Assembly: GCA_964555235.1 (NCBI GenBank)
Contig: CAZKRU010000049.1
Location: forward strand, 1-30,333
Reading direction: 5' to 3'
DNA from: CAZKRU01 sp964555235
GTDB lineage: Bacteria; Verrucomicrobiota; Verrucomicrobiia; Methylacidiphilales; CAMAQI01
Length of the DNA stretch: 30,333 bases
This document shows, in pieces, positions 16,530-21,260 of this stretch; position 1 is the stretch's first letter, and each line of letters begins with the position of its first letter. Position numbers and translations under genes: made by a program. The notes below the pieces were generated by a model. It was not told the DNA's origin. It saw only the letters and a list, made by a program, of their open reading frames with translations, and made no database searches.

Positions 16530-16602
16530 GGCCCACTAGCTCAATATCCAGAGCGCGCGGCTTCTATCCGCAAGGTTCCAGGCGTAACTCCTGGGTGGGC
16601 CA
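16530..16602 (+). tRNA. tRNA-Arg(TCT)
   Basis: Perfect acceptor GGCCCAC/GTGGGCC, anticodon loop CTTCTAT (TCT), discriminator A. The D-loop AATATCCA has no GG. T-stem CCAGG/CCTGG with loop CGTAACT, which has G55 but T56 instead of the usual C56. No CCA encoded. Confidence 0.87.
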
Positions 16603-16614
16603 CGCATTTAAAAT

Positions 16615-16689
16615 ATCAGCGTGGGATAATAGTAGTCCGACTCCCTGTTAAGGAGAACGGTGATGGTGCGAGTCCATCCGCTGATGCCA
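16615..16689 (+). tRNA. tRNA-Asn(GTT), CCA encoded
   Basis: Perfect acceptor ATCAGCG/CGCTGAT, anticodon loop CTGTTAA (GTT), G73 as expected for Asn, encoded CCA. T-stem GATGG/CCATC with loop TGCGAGT (G55). Confidence 0.92.
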
Positions 16690-16696
16690 TTTTTAT

Positions 16697-16768
16697 TCCA
16701 GAGTAGCTCAATGGCAGAGCTCCCGTTTTGTAAACGGGTGGTTGCCGGTGCAAGTCCGGTCTCTGGAT
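16697..16768 (+). tRNA. tRNA-Thr(TGT)
   Basis: Perfect acceptor TCCAGAG/CTCTGGA, anticodon loop TTTGTAA (TGT), discriminator T. This is one of the few array tRNAs with a GG in the D-loop (AATGGCA). T-loop TGCAAGT (G55). No CCA encoded. Confidence 0.9.
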
Positions 16769-16798
16769 CCCTTTATTGAGAGTAGCAAGGGGAGTATG

Positions 16799-16984
16799 TC
16801 TCACACGGAGGGCGCAGAGGCAGGGAGTTTTTGCATCTATAACAAGTTTATAAAAACTGTAGCGGCGTATTATTGAATCAGGAACTCACGAACTCAGAAA
16901 ATAGGGCGATCCCGTCTGGTTTTTGCTTCTTGAGTTCCTGAGTTTCAAATTTTCTTGAGGCCATGGGATTGCTTAAAACTCTCT
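16799..16984. repeat. array repeat A, copy 2
   Basis: A TCACACGGAGGGCGCAGAG start and about 142 bp (16843-16984) homologous to 15762-15906, including the CAGGAACTCA/TGAGTTCCTG-type inverted repeat. It fills most of the gap between tRNA-Thr and tRNA-Ser(CGA); the remainder (16985-17049) is A/T-rich without a gene. Confidence 0.75.
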
Positions 16985-17049
16985 AGATTCCGTCTTGAAT
17001 TTCAAAAATACGATCCTCCGTGATCTCTGTCACTCTGTATGAAATTTGT

Positions 17050-17138
17050 GGGTCGCGTCCGGCATAGACGAGGAAACTGTCCCGAAAACAGCAATCCCCT
17101 GAAAAGGATCCAGAGTGCGATTCTCTGGCGGCCCGCCA
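17050..17138 (+). tRNA. tRNA-Ser(CGA) with C33, CCA encoded
   Basis: Acceptor GGGTCGC/GCGGCCC, G73 and CCA, with a long variable arm (ATCC/GGAT), all typical of serine. The anticodon loop is CCCGAAA, giving CGA but with C at position 33, where U is almost invariant. T-loop TGCGATT (G55). Confidence 0.85.
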
Positions 17139-17143
17139 ATTGA

Positions 17144-17219
17144 TGTCCCGGTAGCTCAGTTATCCAGAGCCGCTCTCTCCTAAAGAGCAGGTCGTTGGTG
17201 AAATTCCAACCCGGGACAC
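17144..17219 (+). tRNA. tRNA-Arg(CCT)
   Basis: Perfect acceptor TGTCCCG/CGGGACA, anticodon stem GCTCT/AGAGC with loop CTCCTAA (CCT). Discriminator C is unusual for Arg. T-stem GTTGG/CCAAC with loop TGAAATT (G55, A56). No CCA. Confidence 0.85.
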
Positions 17220-17231
17220 AATTTCTTTTCT

Positions 17232-17303
17232 GCCCGCGTGGTGAAACAGCGATCACACCGCGTTCTCAATGCGAAGTTCCCGGGGCGGCACCGGGCGCGG
17301 GTA
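17232..17303 (+). tRNA. tRNA-Glu(CTC)
   Basis: Acceptor GCCCGCG/CGCGGGT (G1-T72 wobble), anticodon loop TTCTCAA (CTC), discriminator A. D-stem GTGA/TCAC with a GG-less loop. T-stem CCCGG/CCGGG, loop GGCGGCA (G54, G55, G58). Confidence 0.83.
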
Positions 17304-17310
17304 CGTTTTT

Positions 17311-17382
17311 GCTCCTGTAGCCCAATGAAGAGGCACGACGTTGAGGACGTCGAGAGTGTCGGTGCGAGTCCGGCCAGGAGCA
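17311..17382 (+). tRNA. tRNA-Leu(GAG) with short variable loop
   Basis: Perfect acceptor GCTCCTG/CAGGAGC, A73, anticodon loop TTGAGGA (GAG). The variable region is only 5 nt (AGAGT), whereas bacterial tRNA-Leu normally has a long class II arm. T-loop TGCGAGT (G55). The D-arm matches the other array Leu tRNAs. Confidence 0.88.
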
Positions 17383-17389
17383 CCCTTTT

Positions 17390-17485
17390 CGAGAATCCGG
17401 TTGGATGACGACCGAACCAGCCCGGAGGCAACGTACGCTTCGTCAGCCGACGACCTCCCGCGGGACCGGACTCTCGATCTTTTTT
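17390..17485 (+). ncRNA. orphan structured RNA with 11-bp terminal stem
   Basis: CGAGAATCCGG and CCGGACTCTCG form an 11-bp helix with one mismatch, followed by a run of T (17479-17485). Inside are a CGGT/ACCG hairpin resembling a D-arm, and TCGTC/GACGA resembling a long variable arm, nested within GGAGG/CCTCC. I cannot build an anticodon arm or a T-arm, so it is either a degenerate class II tRNA or another small RNA with its own terminator-like 3' end. Confidence 0.4.
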
Positions 17486-17557
17486 GGGTCGCTGGTGTAA
17501 CAGCAGCACAGCGGTCTTTTAAACCGCAAAGACTGGGGGCAGAACCCAGGCGACCCA
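17486..17557 (+). tRNA. tRNA-Lys(TTT)
   Basis: Perfect acceptor GGGTCGC/GCGACCC, A73, anticodon stem GCGGT/ACCGC with loop CTTTTAA (TTT). T-stem CTGGG/CCCAG with loop GGCAGAA (G54, G55, G58). The D-loop lacks GG. No CCA. Confidence 0.92.
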
Positions 17558-17569
17558 CTCATTTTCATT

Positions 17570-17644
17570 CGCCTGTTGGTGGTAACAGTAACCCATCCCG
17601 CTTACATCGGGAGGTCGGCGGGGCAGCACCGTCACGGGCGACCA
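17570..17644 (+). tRNA. tRNA-Val(TAC), CCA encoded
   Basis: Acceptor CGCCTGT/ACGGGCG, A73 and CCA. Anticodon stem TCCCG/CGGGA with loop CTTACAT (TAC). T-stem GGCGG/CCGTC with loop GGCAGCA (G54, G55, G58). Confidence 0.9.
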
Positions 17645-17649
17645 TTTTT

Positions 17650-17720
17650 CCTCCTGTAGCTCAAAAGCAGAGCGTTCGATTGATAATCGAAAGACGATGG
17701 GGCGGTACCATCCCGGAGGA
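17650..17720 (+). tRNA. tRNA-Ile(GAT)
   Basis: Acceptor CCTCCTG/CCGGAGG (one T-C mismatch), A73, anticodon stem TTCGA/TCGAA with loop TTGATAA (GAT). D-loop AAAAGCA lacks GG. T-stem GATGG/CCATC with loop GGCGGTA (G55). Confidence 0.88.
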
Positions 17721-17738
17721 CCCTTGATCGATTATTTC

Positions 17739-17811
17739 TCACACGGAGATTTCGGAGTACACTGAGTTTAAAATTTTATTCATCTCCGTGGACTCCGTGA
17801 TCTCCGTGTGA
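17739..17811. repeat. TCACACGGAGAT inverted-repeat element
   Basis: Perfect 12-bp terminal inverted repeats (TCACACGGAGAT/ATCTCCGTGTGA) bound a 73-bp element between tRNA-Ile and tRNA-Phe. The interior is rich in GGAGT/ACTCC pieces. It belongs to the same loose family as other GGAG...GCAGAG remnants in the array. Confidence 0.8.
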
Positions 17812-17827
17812 AAACCTAATTTATTTT

Positions 17828-17901
17828 GGCTCGTTGAGCTGCCATAGTGGGAGCGCCTGCCTGAAGCGCAGGAGGGGTCGGGGCGGTACCGACACGAGCC
17901 A
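17828..17901 (+). tRNA. tRNA-Phe(GAA)
   Basis: Perfect acceptor GGCTCGT/ACGAGCC, A73, anticodon stem CCTGC/GCAGG with loop CTGAAGC (GAA). T-stem GTCGG/CCGAC with loop GGCGGTA (G54, G55, G58). No CCA. Confidence 0.92.
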
Positions 17902-18003
17902 TATTTAAAAACAAAGCCGTTTTTTCGCGCTGAGTTCGCGGAGGCCGCAGAGGATTGAATTCCGAATTAAAAAACAAAACGGATTTCCTCAGCGTGCTCC
18001 GCG

Positions 18004-18094
18004 GTTGTGCCCCTCTTCGCTCCCGCACCAAACACATCACGCCTCCGGCTGGAGAGCGTTTTTCTTTCAGAAGGGTTTTCGGCGCGAGACACCT
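18004..18094. repeat. array repeat B, copy 2
   Basis: Homologous to 15936-16029 and likewise followed at short distance by a tRNA (Met). A GGAGGCCGCAGAG-type remnant and an A-rich stretch precede it (17925-18003). Confidence 0.75.
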
Positions 18095-18104
18095 CTTATT
18101 TTCA

Positions 18105-18173
18105 TGCGGGAAGGTTGAGAACCTGGGGAGTCTCATAAGCTCTCCTTTCGTGGTGCGACTCCACGTCCCGCGA
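18105..18173 (+). tRNA. tRNA-Met(CAT), copy 1
   Basis: Acceptor TGCGGGA/TCCCGCG with a T1-G72 wobble, anticodon loop CTCATAA (CAT), A73. The D-arm is minimal (AGGTT/AACCT around 3 nt). T-stem CGTGG/CCACG, loop TGCGACT (G55). It could be initiator, elongator or lysidine-type Ile; the C1-A72 mismatch of bacterial initiators is absent. Confidence 0.82.
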
Positions 18174-18181
18174 CCTTTTTT

Positions 18182-18256
18182 GGCCGGTTCGTCTAACAGC
18201 AAGGATTCCTCTCTTTCAAGGAGGAGACGCGGGGGCAGTACCCGCACCGGCTACCA
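18182..18256 (+). tRNA. tRNA-Glu(TTC), CCA encoded
   Basis: Acceptor GGCCGGT/ACCGGCT (G1-T72 wobble, as in the other array Glu tRNA), A73, CCA. Anticodon loop CTTTCAA (TTC). T-stem GCGGG/CCCGC with loop GGCAGTA (G54, G55, G58). Confidence 0.9.
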
Positions 18257-18264
18257 CTTTTCAT

Positions 18265-18335
18265 GCGTCATTATCATAGAAGCAATGAGCCTGTCTTCCA
18301 AACAGGTTAAGCCGGGGCAGTACCGGCATGACGCA
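18265..18335 (+). tRNA. tRNA-Gly(TCC)
   Basis: Perfect acceptor GCGTCAT/ATGACGC, A73, anticodon stem CCTGT/ACAGG with loop CTTCCAA (TCC). T-stem GCCGG/CCGGC with loop GGCAGTA (G55). No CCA. Confidence 0.92.
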
Positions 18336-18345
18336 CGTTTTTCTT

Positions 18346-18420
18346 GCTCCCGAGGTGTAATAGCTCTGCATTCACGAATACGAATCGTCGAGGTTCCAGG
18401 TGCAACTCCTGGCGGGAGCA
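18346..18420 (+). tRNA. tRNA-Arg(ACG)
   Basis: Perfect acceptor GCTCCCG/CGGGAGC and A73. The best anticodon arm is ACGA/TCGT around loop ATACGAA, giving ACG with U33. A C-C mismatch interrupts the stem below. T-stem CCAGG/CCTGG with loop TGCAACT (G55). Decoding CGN would need A34-to-inosine editing by TadA. Confidence 0.75.
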
Positions 18421-18427
18421 CTCTTTT

Positions 18428-18499
18428 GCCGCACTAGTCCAATGAAGAGGCACGAGTCTCAGAAACTCGCGAGTCCCGGTGCGAGTCCGGGGTGCGGCA
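18428..18499 (+). tRNA. tRNA-Leu(CAG) with short variable loop
   Basis: Perfect acceptor GCCGCAC/GTGCGGC, A73, anticodon stem CGAGT/ACTCG with loop CTCAGAA (CAG). Only about 5 nt lie between the anticodon and T stems. T-stem CCCGG/CCGGG, loop TGCGAGT (G55). Closely resembles tRNA-Leu(GAG). Confidence 0.9.
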
Positions 18500-18505
18500 C
18501 GCTTT

Positions 18506-18943
18506 TCATTTCTTTTTTCGGGAGAAAAGATATTTTCGATAGAGGTTATTAAAACGTTCCTTTTTGAAAATCCGGTAAATATCGTAGTCTGAGTCGATGG
18601 AGATGATGTTGGATATTCCCTTTTCCTCCGCCAACACCACTAACGTCGCATCTGCCAAATCCATGGGGATATCTTTATATTTTTTTGATAACTCGATGAT
18701 GCGATCGAGGCTTGATACGTGAGTGTCGATCACTCGGAGTCCCCCGAGACGAATCCACTCTAAAAAATCAATTTGGAGTTGATGGTTTTCCGAAAGCAGA
18801 TGGGCGGTTTTGGTAATCACGGGCCAAGTCGTCAATAACTCACCGACATATCCTTTTAAAAAAGTGGTGATGTCCTGATGGTGTTGGTCGTCACTCGCAA
18901 AGAGAGCGATCAGTGGACCTGCGTCAACGATGGTGCTTCGCAC
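18506..18943 (-). CDS. vapC: PIN-domain toxin (VapC-like)
   Basis: A 145-residue single PIN domain. The N-terminal acidic residue is in IVDAGPLIAL. A central Thr/Glu region follows, then the second acidic site MDLADATLVVLAEE and the last in SIDSDYDIYR, as expected for a Mg-dependent ribonuclease of the VapC type. Many VapC toxins cut tRNA anticodon loops or rRNA. Its start overlaps the end of an upstream ribbon-helix-helix antitoxin gene by 20 bp, a normal vapBC layout. It lies antisense to, and inside, the tRNA array, directly after tRNA-Leu(CAG). The target RNA is unknown. Confidence 0.88.
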   Translation of the reverse strand: MRSTIVDAGPLIALFASDDQHHQDITTFLKGYVGELLTTWPVITKTAHLLSENHQLQIDFLEWIRLGGLRVIDTHVSSLDRIIELSKKYKDIPMDLADATLVVLAEEKGISNIISIDSDYDIYRIFKKERFNNLYRKYLFSRKKK

Positions 18944-19172
18944 GAAGTTTGGCCAGATATTTGGTTTTTGTCATGGAGGAGAGGGAGGGATTTCCGAGGG
19001 GGTGCTTTCCAAAGAGGTGCTTGCCCACTTCGTAGGGACTTTTCTGGTGACTGAAACGCGCCAGATATTCGCTTAAAGCGGTGATGATGATTTCTGACTT
19101 CGAGGAACGACGGTTTCTCGAAACCAGCTTGAGTTCGTTTTCTAATTTTTCAGGGAGTCGTACGGAAAGCAT
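18924..19172 (-). CDS. vapB: ribbon-helix-helix antitoxin (VapB-like)
   Basis: An 82-residue basic protein. Residues 1-45 (MLSVRLPEKLENELKLVSRNRRSSKSEIIITALSEYL) match the RHH/CopG DNA-binding fold; the C-terminal part should wrap the toxin. An AAGG Shine-Dalgarno precedes the ATG. It is the first gene of the module, under the palindromic operator/promoter at 19180-19220. Confidence 0.87.
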   Translation of the reverse strand: MLSVRLPEKLENELKLVSRNRRSSKSEIIITALSEYLARFSHQKSPYEVGKHLFGKHPLGNPSLSSMTKTKYLAKLRAKHHR

Positions 19173-19179
19173 GGAATTC

Positions 19180-19220
19180 CTTGTATGACACTAATGTAAT
19201 ACAAGCGGTTTTGTTGTCAA
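19180..19220 (-). promoter_or_regulatory. vapBC promoter with palindromic operator
   Basis: On the minus strand TTGACA (19215-19220) is followed after 16 bp by TACATT (19193-19198). CTTGTAT and ATACAAG form a 7-bp inverted repeat (19180-19205) spanning the -10, the expected place for RHH autoregulation. Confidence 0.75.
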
Positions 19221-19248
19221 GTGCGAGAAAGGTAGGGGCTCTGATTTT

Positions 19249-19300
19249 AAACTCTAATCACAACCGCATTCGAGACTTCGAGGGCTTTGCGGTTAAAATC
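19249..19300. repeat. ACCGCA/TTGCGGTTAAAA repeat remnant
   Basis: CAACCGCA...TTTGCGGTTAAAATC resembles the terminal repeats of the complete element at 25707-25843 and lies just upstream of tRNA-Gln. A further diverged copy is visible around 20809-20862. Confidence 0.5.
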
Positions 19301-19317
19301 CTGATTTTCTCTTTTAT

Positions 19318-19389
19318 TCCCGAATCGTCTAATCAGTAGGACACCGGTTTTTGAAGCCGAGGATCATGGGGCGGAGCCATGTTCGGGAT
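19318..19389 (+). tRNA. tRNA-Gln(TTG)
   Basis: Perfect acceptor TCCCGAA/TTCGGGA, anticodon loop TTTTGAA (TTG) on a stem with wobble pairs, discriminator T (unusual for Gln). T-stem CATGG/CCATG with loop GGCGGAG (G54, G55, G58). No CCA. Confidence 0.85.
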
Positions 19390-19397
19390 TCCTTTTT

Positions 19398-19470
19398 CAG
19401 GAGATGGTGTAGCGAGTGAGCATCCGGGTCTGTGAAACTCGAGGGCGGGGTGCGAATCCCCGGCTCCTGA
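19398..19470 (+). tRNA. tRNA-His(GTG)
   Basis: Anticodon stem CGGGT/ACTCG with loop CTGTGAA (GTG). Acceptor CAGGAGA/GCTCCTG has an A-G mismatch at 7:66. The usual His pair G-1/C73 is replaced by T-1/A73 at the matching positions. T-stem CGGGG/CCCCG with loop TGCGAAT (G55). Confidence 0.83.
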
Positions 19471-19479
19471 TCCTTTGAT

Positions 19480-19554
19480 TGCGCGCAAGGTAAAGAGCCG
19501 AACCTCCGGTCTGCAAAACCGGCTTACGGAGTGCAAGTCTCCGGCGCGCGTCCA
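19480..19554 (+). tRNA. tRNA-Cys(GCA), T73, CCA encoded
   Basis: Acceptor TGCGCGC/GCGCGCG, discriminator T73 (the main CysRS identity base) and CCA. Anticodon stem CCGGT/ACCGG with loop CTGCAAA (GCA). T-stem CGGAG/CTCCG with loop TGCAAGT (G55). Confidence 0.9.
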
Positions 19555-19629
19555 ATCCGGGATCAATTTCCTTTTCGCGCAGAGTCCACTGAGTTCGCTG
19601 AGAAGACTTTTTTATTTTGGATACGATCT

Positions 19630-20043
19630 CTACGCTTTGTGGAGCAGAGGGAGGAAGCCCATGATTTTAAAATGATGGTCGGCGGTTAGGACCTCTTTCA
19701 TCTTCAATTCTTTCATGAGTGCAAAGGAGGTGCAATCGGTGAAAGGGAATTGCTGGTCTTTATATTTGATAAAAATCTTTTTGGAGCTTTCAAAGCGGTC
19801 GTGATCGATATTCAGGATTTGCAGGATTTTGGATTTTTCCAAGTGCTCCAGGAATTCGATTCCGACATGGTGTTTTTTTCGTGCGGTGAGCAGATTGAGG
19901 GTCTCGCCGATAATCCAATCGGTGGTCACAAAACGGCGGCGGACTTCTCCAAGGATTTGCAACGTCTGTTCATGGAAGAGGTCATCTCTGGAGAGGGACG
20001 AGAAGAATCCCGAGGTATCAATGAAGGTTGGAGTTTGCGCCAT
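19630..20043 (-). CDS. second PIN-domain toxin
   Basis: About 137 residues from the ATG at 20041-20043 (MAQTPTFIDTSGFF), chosen because it places the first acidic PIN residue near the N-terminus; an in-frame ATG lies 13 codons upstream. Motifs: FIDTSGFF, GETLNLL, FTDCTSFALMKE and TADHHF. The last acidic position is followed by HH rather than the usual pattern. It overlaps the antitoxin gene by 26 bp. The protein is unlike the first toxin, so the two modules are separate acquisitions. It lies between tRNA-Cys and tRNA-Met, antisense to the array. Confidence 0.85.
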   Translation of the reverse strand: MAQTPTFIDTSGFFSSLSRDDLFHEQTLQILGEVRRRFVTTDWIIGETLNLLTARKKHHVGIEFLEHLEKSKILQILNIDHDRFESSKKIFIKYKDQQFPFTDCTSFALMKELKMKEVLTADHHFKIMGFLPLLHKA

Positions 20044-20269
20044 ATAAAACGTCGTCGATCGAAAATTCATCCAAGGATCCAAGGCCCGTTTGAGAGATCG
20101 AGCCGATGCTTCGGAGCGGGTCTTCTTTGTCTTTGAATTCTTCTTTAACGGGATTCAGGATTGCTACCGCTTTTCCTCGATACTCCAGCTTGAGGCTTTC
20201 CCCCCGGGCCAGCTCTTTCATGATTTTTTGGCTCTGGGTTCTCAGATCAAGCATTGAAATTGTTTTCAC
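20018..20269 (-). CDS. Phd/YefM-like antitoxin
   Basis: An 83-residue protein beginning MKTISMLDLRTQSQKIMKELARGESLKLEYRGKAVA in its first 40 residues, the layout of Phd/YefM DNA-binding antitoxins (short strand, helices, then a 'G+A' strand). GTG at 20269 is used here; ATG at 20254 is the alternative. The predicted promoter ends almost at the GTG, which would give a leaderless mRNA. It pairs with the overlapping PIN toxin. Confidence 0.82.
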   Translation of the reverse strand: MKTISMLDLRTQSQKIMKELARGESLKLEYRGKAVAILNPVKEEFKDKEDPLRSIGSISQTGLGSLDEFSIDDVLYGANSNLH

Positions 20270-20276
20270 GAGATTA

Positions 20277-20311
20277 ACTTAAACTTGATGTTGATCTTGT
20301 CAATCTCAAGC
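20277..20311 (-). promoter_or_regulatory. promoter/operator of the Phd-type module
   Basis: On the minus strand TTGACA lies about 17 bp before a weak -10 (TAAGTT region). CTTGA and TCAAG repeats, with inner TTGA/TCAA, make a palindrome over the -35 (about 20284-20310), suited to antitoxin autorepression. Confidence 0.55.
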
Positions 20312-20328
20312 TCGAAAGTTCAATTTTC

Positions 20329-20400
20329 CGCTCCGTGGCACAATTGTAGCGCAGCTCCCTCATAAGGAGAAGGCTGCTGGTGCAACTCCAGCCGGAGCGA
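20329..20400 (+). tRNA. tRNA-Met(CAT), copy 2
   Basis: Perfect acceptor CGCTCCG/CGGAGCG, A73, anticodon stem CTCC/GGAG with loop CTCATAA (CAT). T-stem GCTGG/CCAGC with loop TGCAACT (G55). No CCA. One of the two CAT tRNAs could be an Ile(AUA) tRNA if lysidine-modified. It ends 8 bp before the RNase P-like RNA. Confidence 0.9.
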
Positions 20401-20408
20401 CTTATTTT

Positions 20409-20687
20409 CGCAAAGGGAATCAGGGCATACCTTAACGCGCCGATCGAATTCGGTGAGGAAGCTCGATCCTGGACAACCTAACGTGGGAGACTGGAAACGG
20501 TCGTTTGCACCACGGAACCAGAAACACAAACAGGCCGAGAGTGTCGGTTGCTCGATGAGGCCGGGTCGTGGATAACGGGGAGAACCTCCCCAGACGAATG
20601 TTGAGGGCCGGGGTCCATCATGACGTGAGTTATGGATGGAGTGCCGCCGGAACAGAAGATCGGCTATTTGCCTGAACTCCCTTTGCG
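20409..20687 (+). ncRNA. rnpB: compact RNase P RNA-like gene inside the tRNA array
   Basis: The 279-nt element is closed by CGCAAAGGGA/TCCCTTTGCG (P1, extended by TCAGGGC/GCCTGA). P2 is CCTTAAC (20430) with GTTGAGG (20600), and P3 is CCGA/TCGG. GAGGAA then leads into P4: AGC-U-CGATC (20460-20468) pairs with GATCG-GCT (20658-20665), leaving the U bulged exactly as the universal P4 bulge of RNase P. CRV is present as AGACGAAT just before P2 and ACAGAA just before P4. A GACTG-GAAA-CGGTC hairpin fits P8, and TCCAT/ATGGA sits where P19 occurs. The usual CRIII and CRIV consensus and the large specificity domain are not found, so it is shorter than typical bacterial RNase P RNA (about 350-400 nt). 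Catalytic activity is inferred. Confidence 0.8.
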
Positions 20688-20698
20688 AAGCTTCTTTT

Positions 20699-20775
20699 GG
20701 ATCCAGAGTATTGGCAGACCGTACAGCGAGCTCTTAACTCGACAGGCCTGGGTGCGACTCCCAGTGGATCCACCA
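20699..20775 (+). tRNA. tRNA-Lys(CTT), CCA encoded
   Basis: Perfect acceptor GGATCCA/TGGATCC, A73 and CCA. Anticodon stem CGAG/CTCG with loop CTCTTAA (CTT). T-stem CTGGG/CCCAG with loop TGCGACT (G55). It starts 11 bp after the RNase P-like RNA. Confidence 0.9.
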
Positions 20776-20908
20776 CTCTATATCTTCCTAGCTTTATCAA
20801 ATATTAACCGCAACGACTCAAAGGCTCCAACGTAGCGGAATTCGAGGCTTCGAGGTGAACAGGATCTGATCTGCATTTGCCTGCTTTTGGTAGAAAGACG
20901 GTATTATT

Positions 20909-20980
20909 CCTCCGGTAGCCCAATGCAGAGGCAATCCGCTCAAGACGGATCGAGTGTGGGTGCGGATCTCACCCGGAGGA
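20909..20980 (+). tRNA. tRNA-Leu(CAA) with short variable loop
   Basis: Perfect acceptor CCTCCGG/CCGGAGG, A73, anticodon stem ATCCG/CGGAT with loop CTCAAGA (CAA). Variable loop about 5 nt. T-stem GTGGG/CTCAC with one wobble, loop TGCGGAT (G55). Confidence 0.9.
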
Positions 20981-20984
20981 CTCC

Positions 20985-21252
20985 GCCTGTGTAGCCCAAC
21001 CAGAAGAGGCATCCGACTTAACCCAAATTTTGCGTTAGCTACGCAAAATTTGTTTCGGCGGTGCCGAAACCGAAAGTATTCGGGGTCGCCCCGCCGCCAA
21101 AACTCTAACACCAAAATGGTTGTGAGTTTTGGCGGAAATCTCGGCCCAGTCCCGAAAGTTTTCGGGGACTGGGCGGATTTTGCAATACGGGGTTTATTGC
21201 AAAATCCGGGCTTAAGATCGGAAAAGTGCGAGTGCAACTCTCGCCACAGGCA
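20985..21252 (+). tRNA. tRNA-Leu(TAA) interrupted in the anticodon loop
   Basis: The ends are a normal array Leu tRNA: acceptor GCCTGTG/CACAGGC, A73, T-stem GCGAG/CTCGC with loop TGCAACT (G55), short variable loop. The anticodon stem CCGA/TCGG is split. The mature loop CTTAAGA (TAA) is regained by removing 194 nt, because CTTAA occurs on both sides (21017-21021 and 21211-21215). If spliced, it supplies the only TAA-decoding tRNA of the array. Confidence 0.82.
21022..21210 (+). other. 189-bp hairpin-rich insert (intron or MITE-like)
   Basis: The insert begins CCCAAATTTTGC and ends GCAAAATCCGGG, imperfect terminal inverted repeats, flanked by the direct repeat CTTAA. It is almost wholly hairpins: AAATTTTGCG/CGCAAAATTT, GTTTCGGC/GCCGAAAC, CCGCCAAAACTC/GAGTTTTGGCGG, CCCAGTCCCGAAA/TTCGGGGACTGGG and CGGATTTTGCAATA/TATTGCAAAATCCG-like arms. 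The group I elements P, Q, R and S are not seen and the 3' end is not a G before the exon in the register needed. A recent transposable insertion and an enzyme-spliced intron are both possible. Confidence 0.7.
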
Positions 21253-21260
21253 AATTTTAT

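Noticed and set aside
17390..17477. Selenocysteine tRNA (TCA within the element)
   Set aside because: The TCA lies in a 4-nt hairpin loop, not in a 7-nt anticodon loop, and no T-arm can be formed next to the terminal stem.
15725..18094. CRISPR array
   Set aside because: The repeats are long, few and unevenly spaced, and the units between them are tRNAs rather than spacers; no cas gene is present.
20409..20687. tmRNA, 6S RNA or group I intron as identity of the structured RNA
   Set aside because: There is no tRNA-like end or tag ORF, no 6S central bubble and no group I core. The P4 bulged U with flanking ACAGAA and GAGGAA specifically fits RNase P.
21022..21210. Group I intron in tRNA-Leu(UAA), the classic site in cyanobacteria
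   Set aside because: The conserved P/Q/R/S core sequences are not visible and the insert consists of independent hairpins. A U at the 5' splice site and a terminal G cannot both be met with the observed CTTAA junctions.
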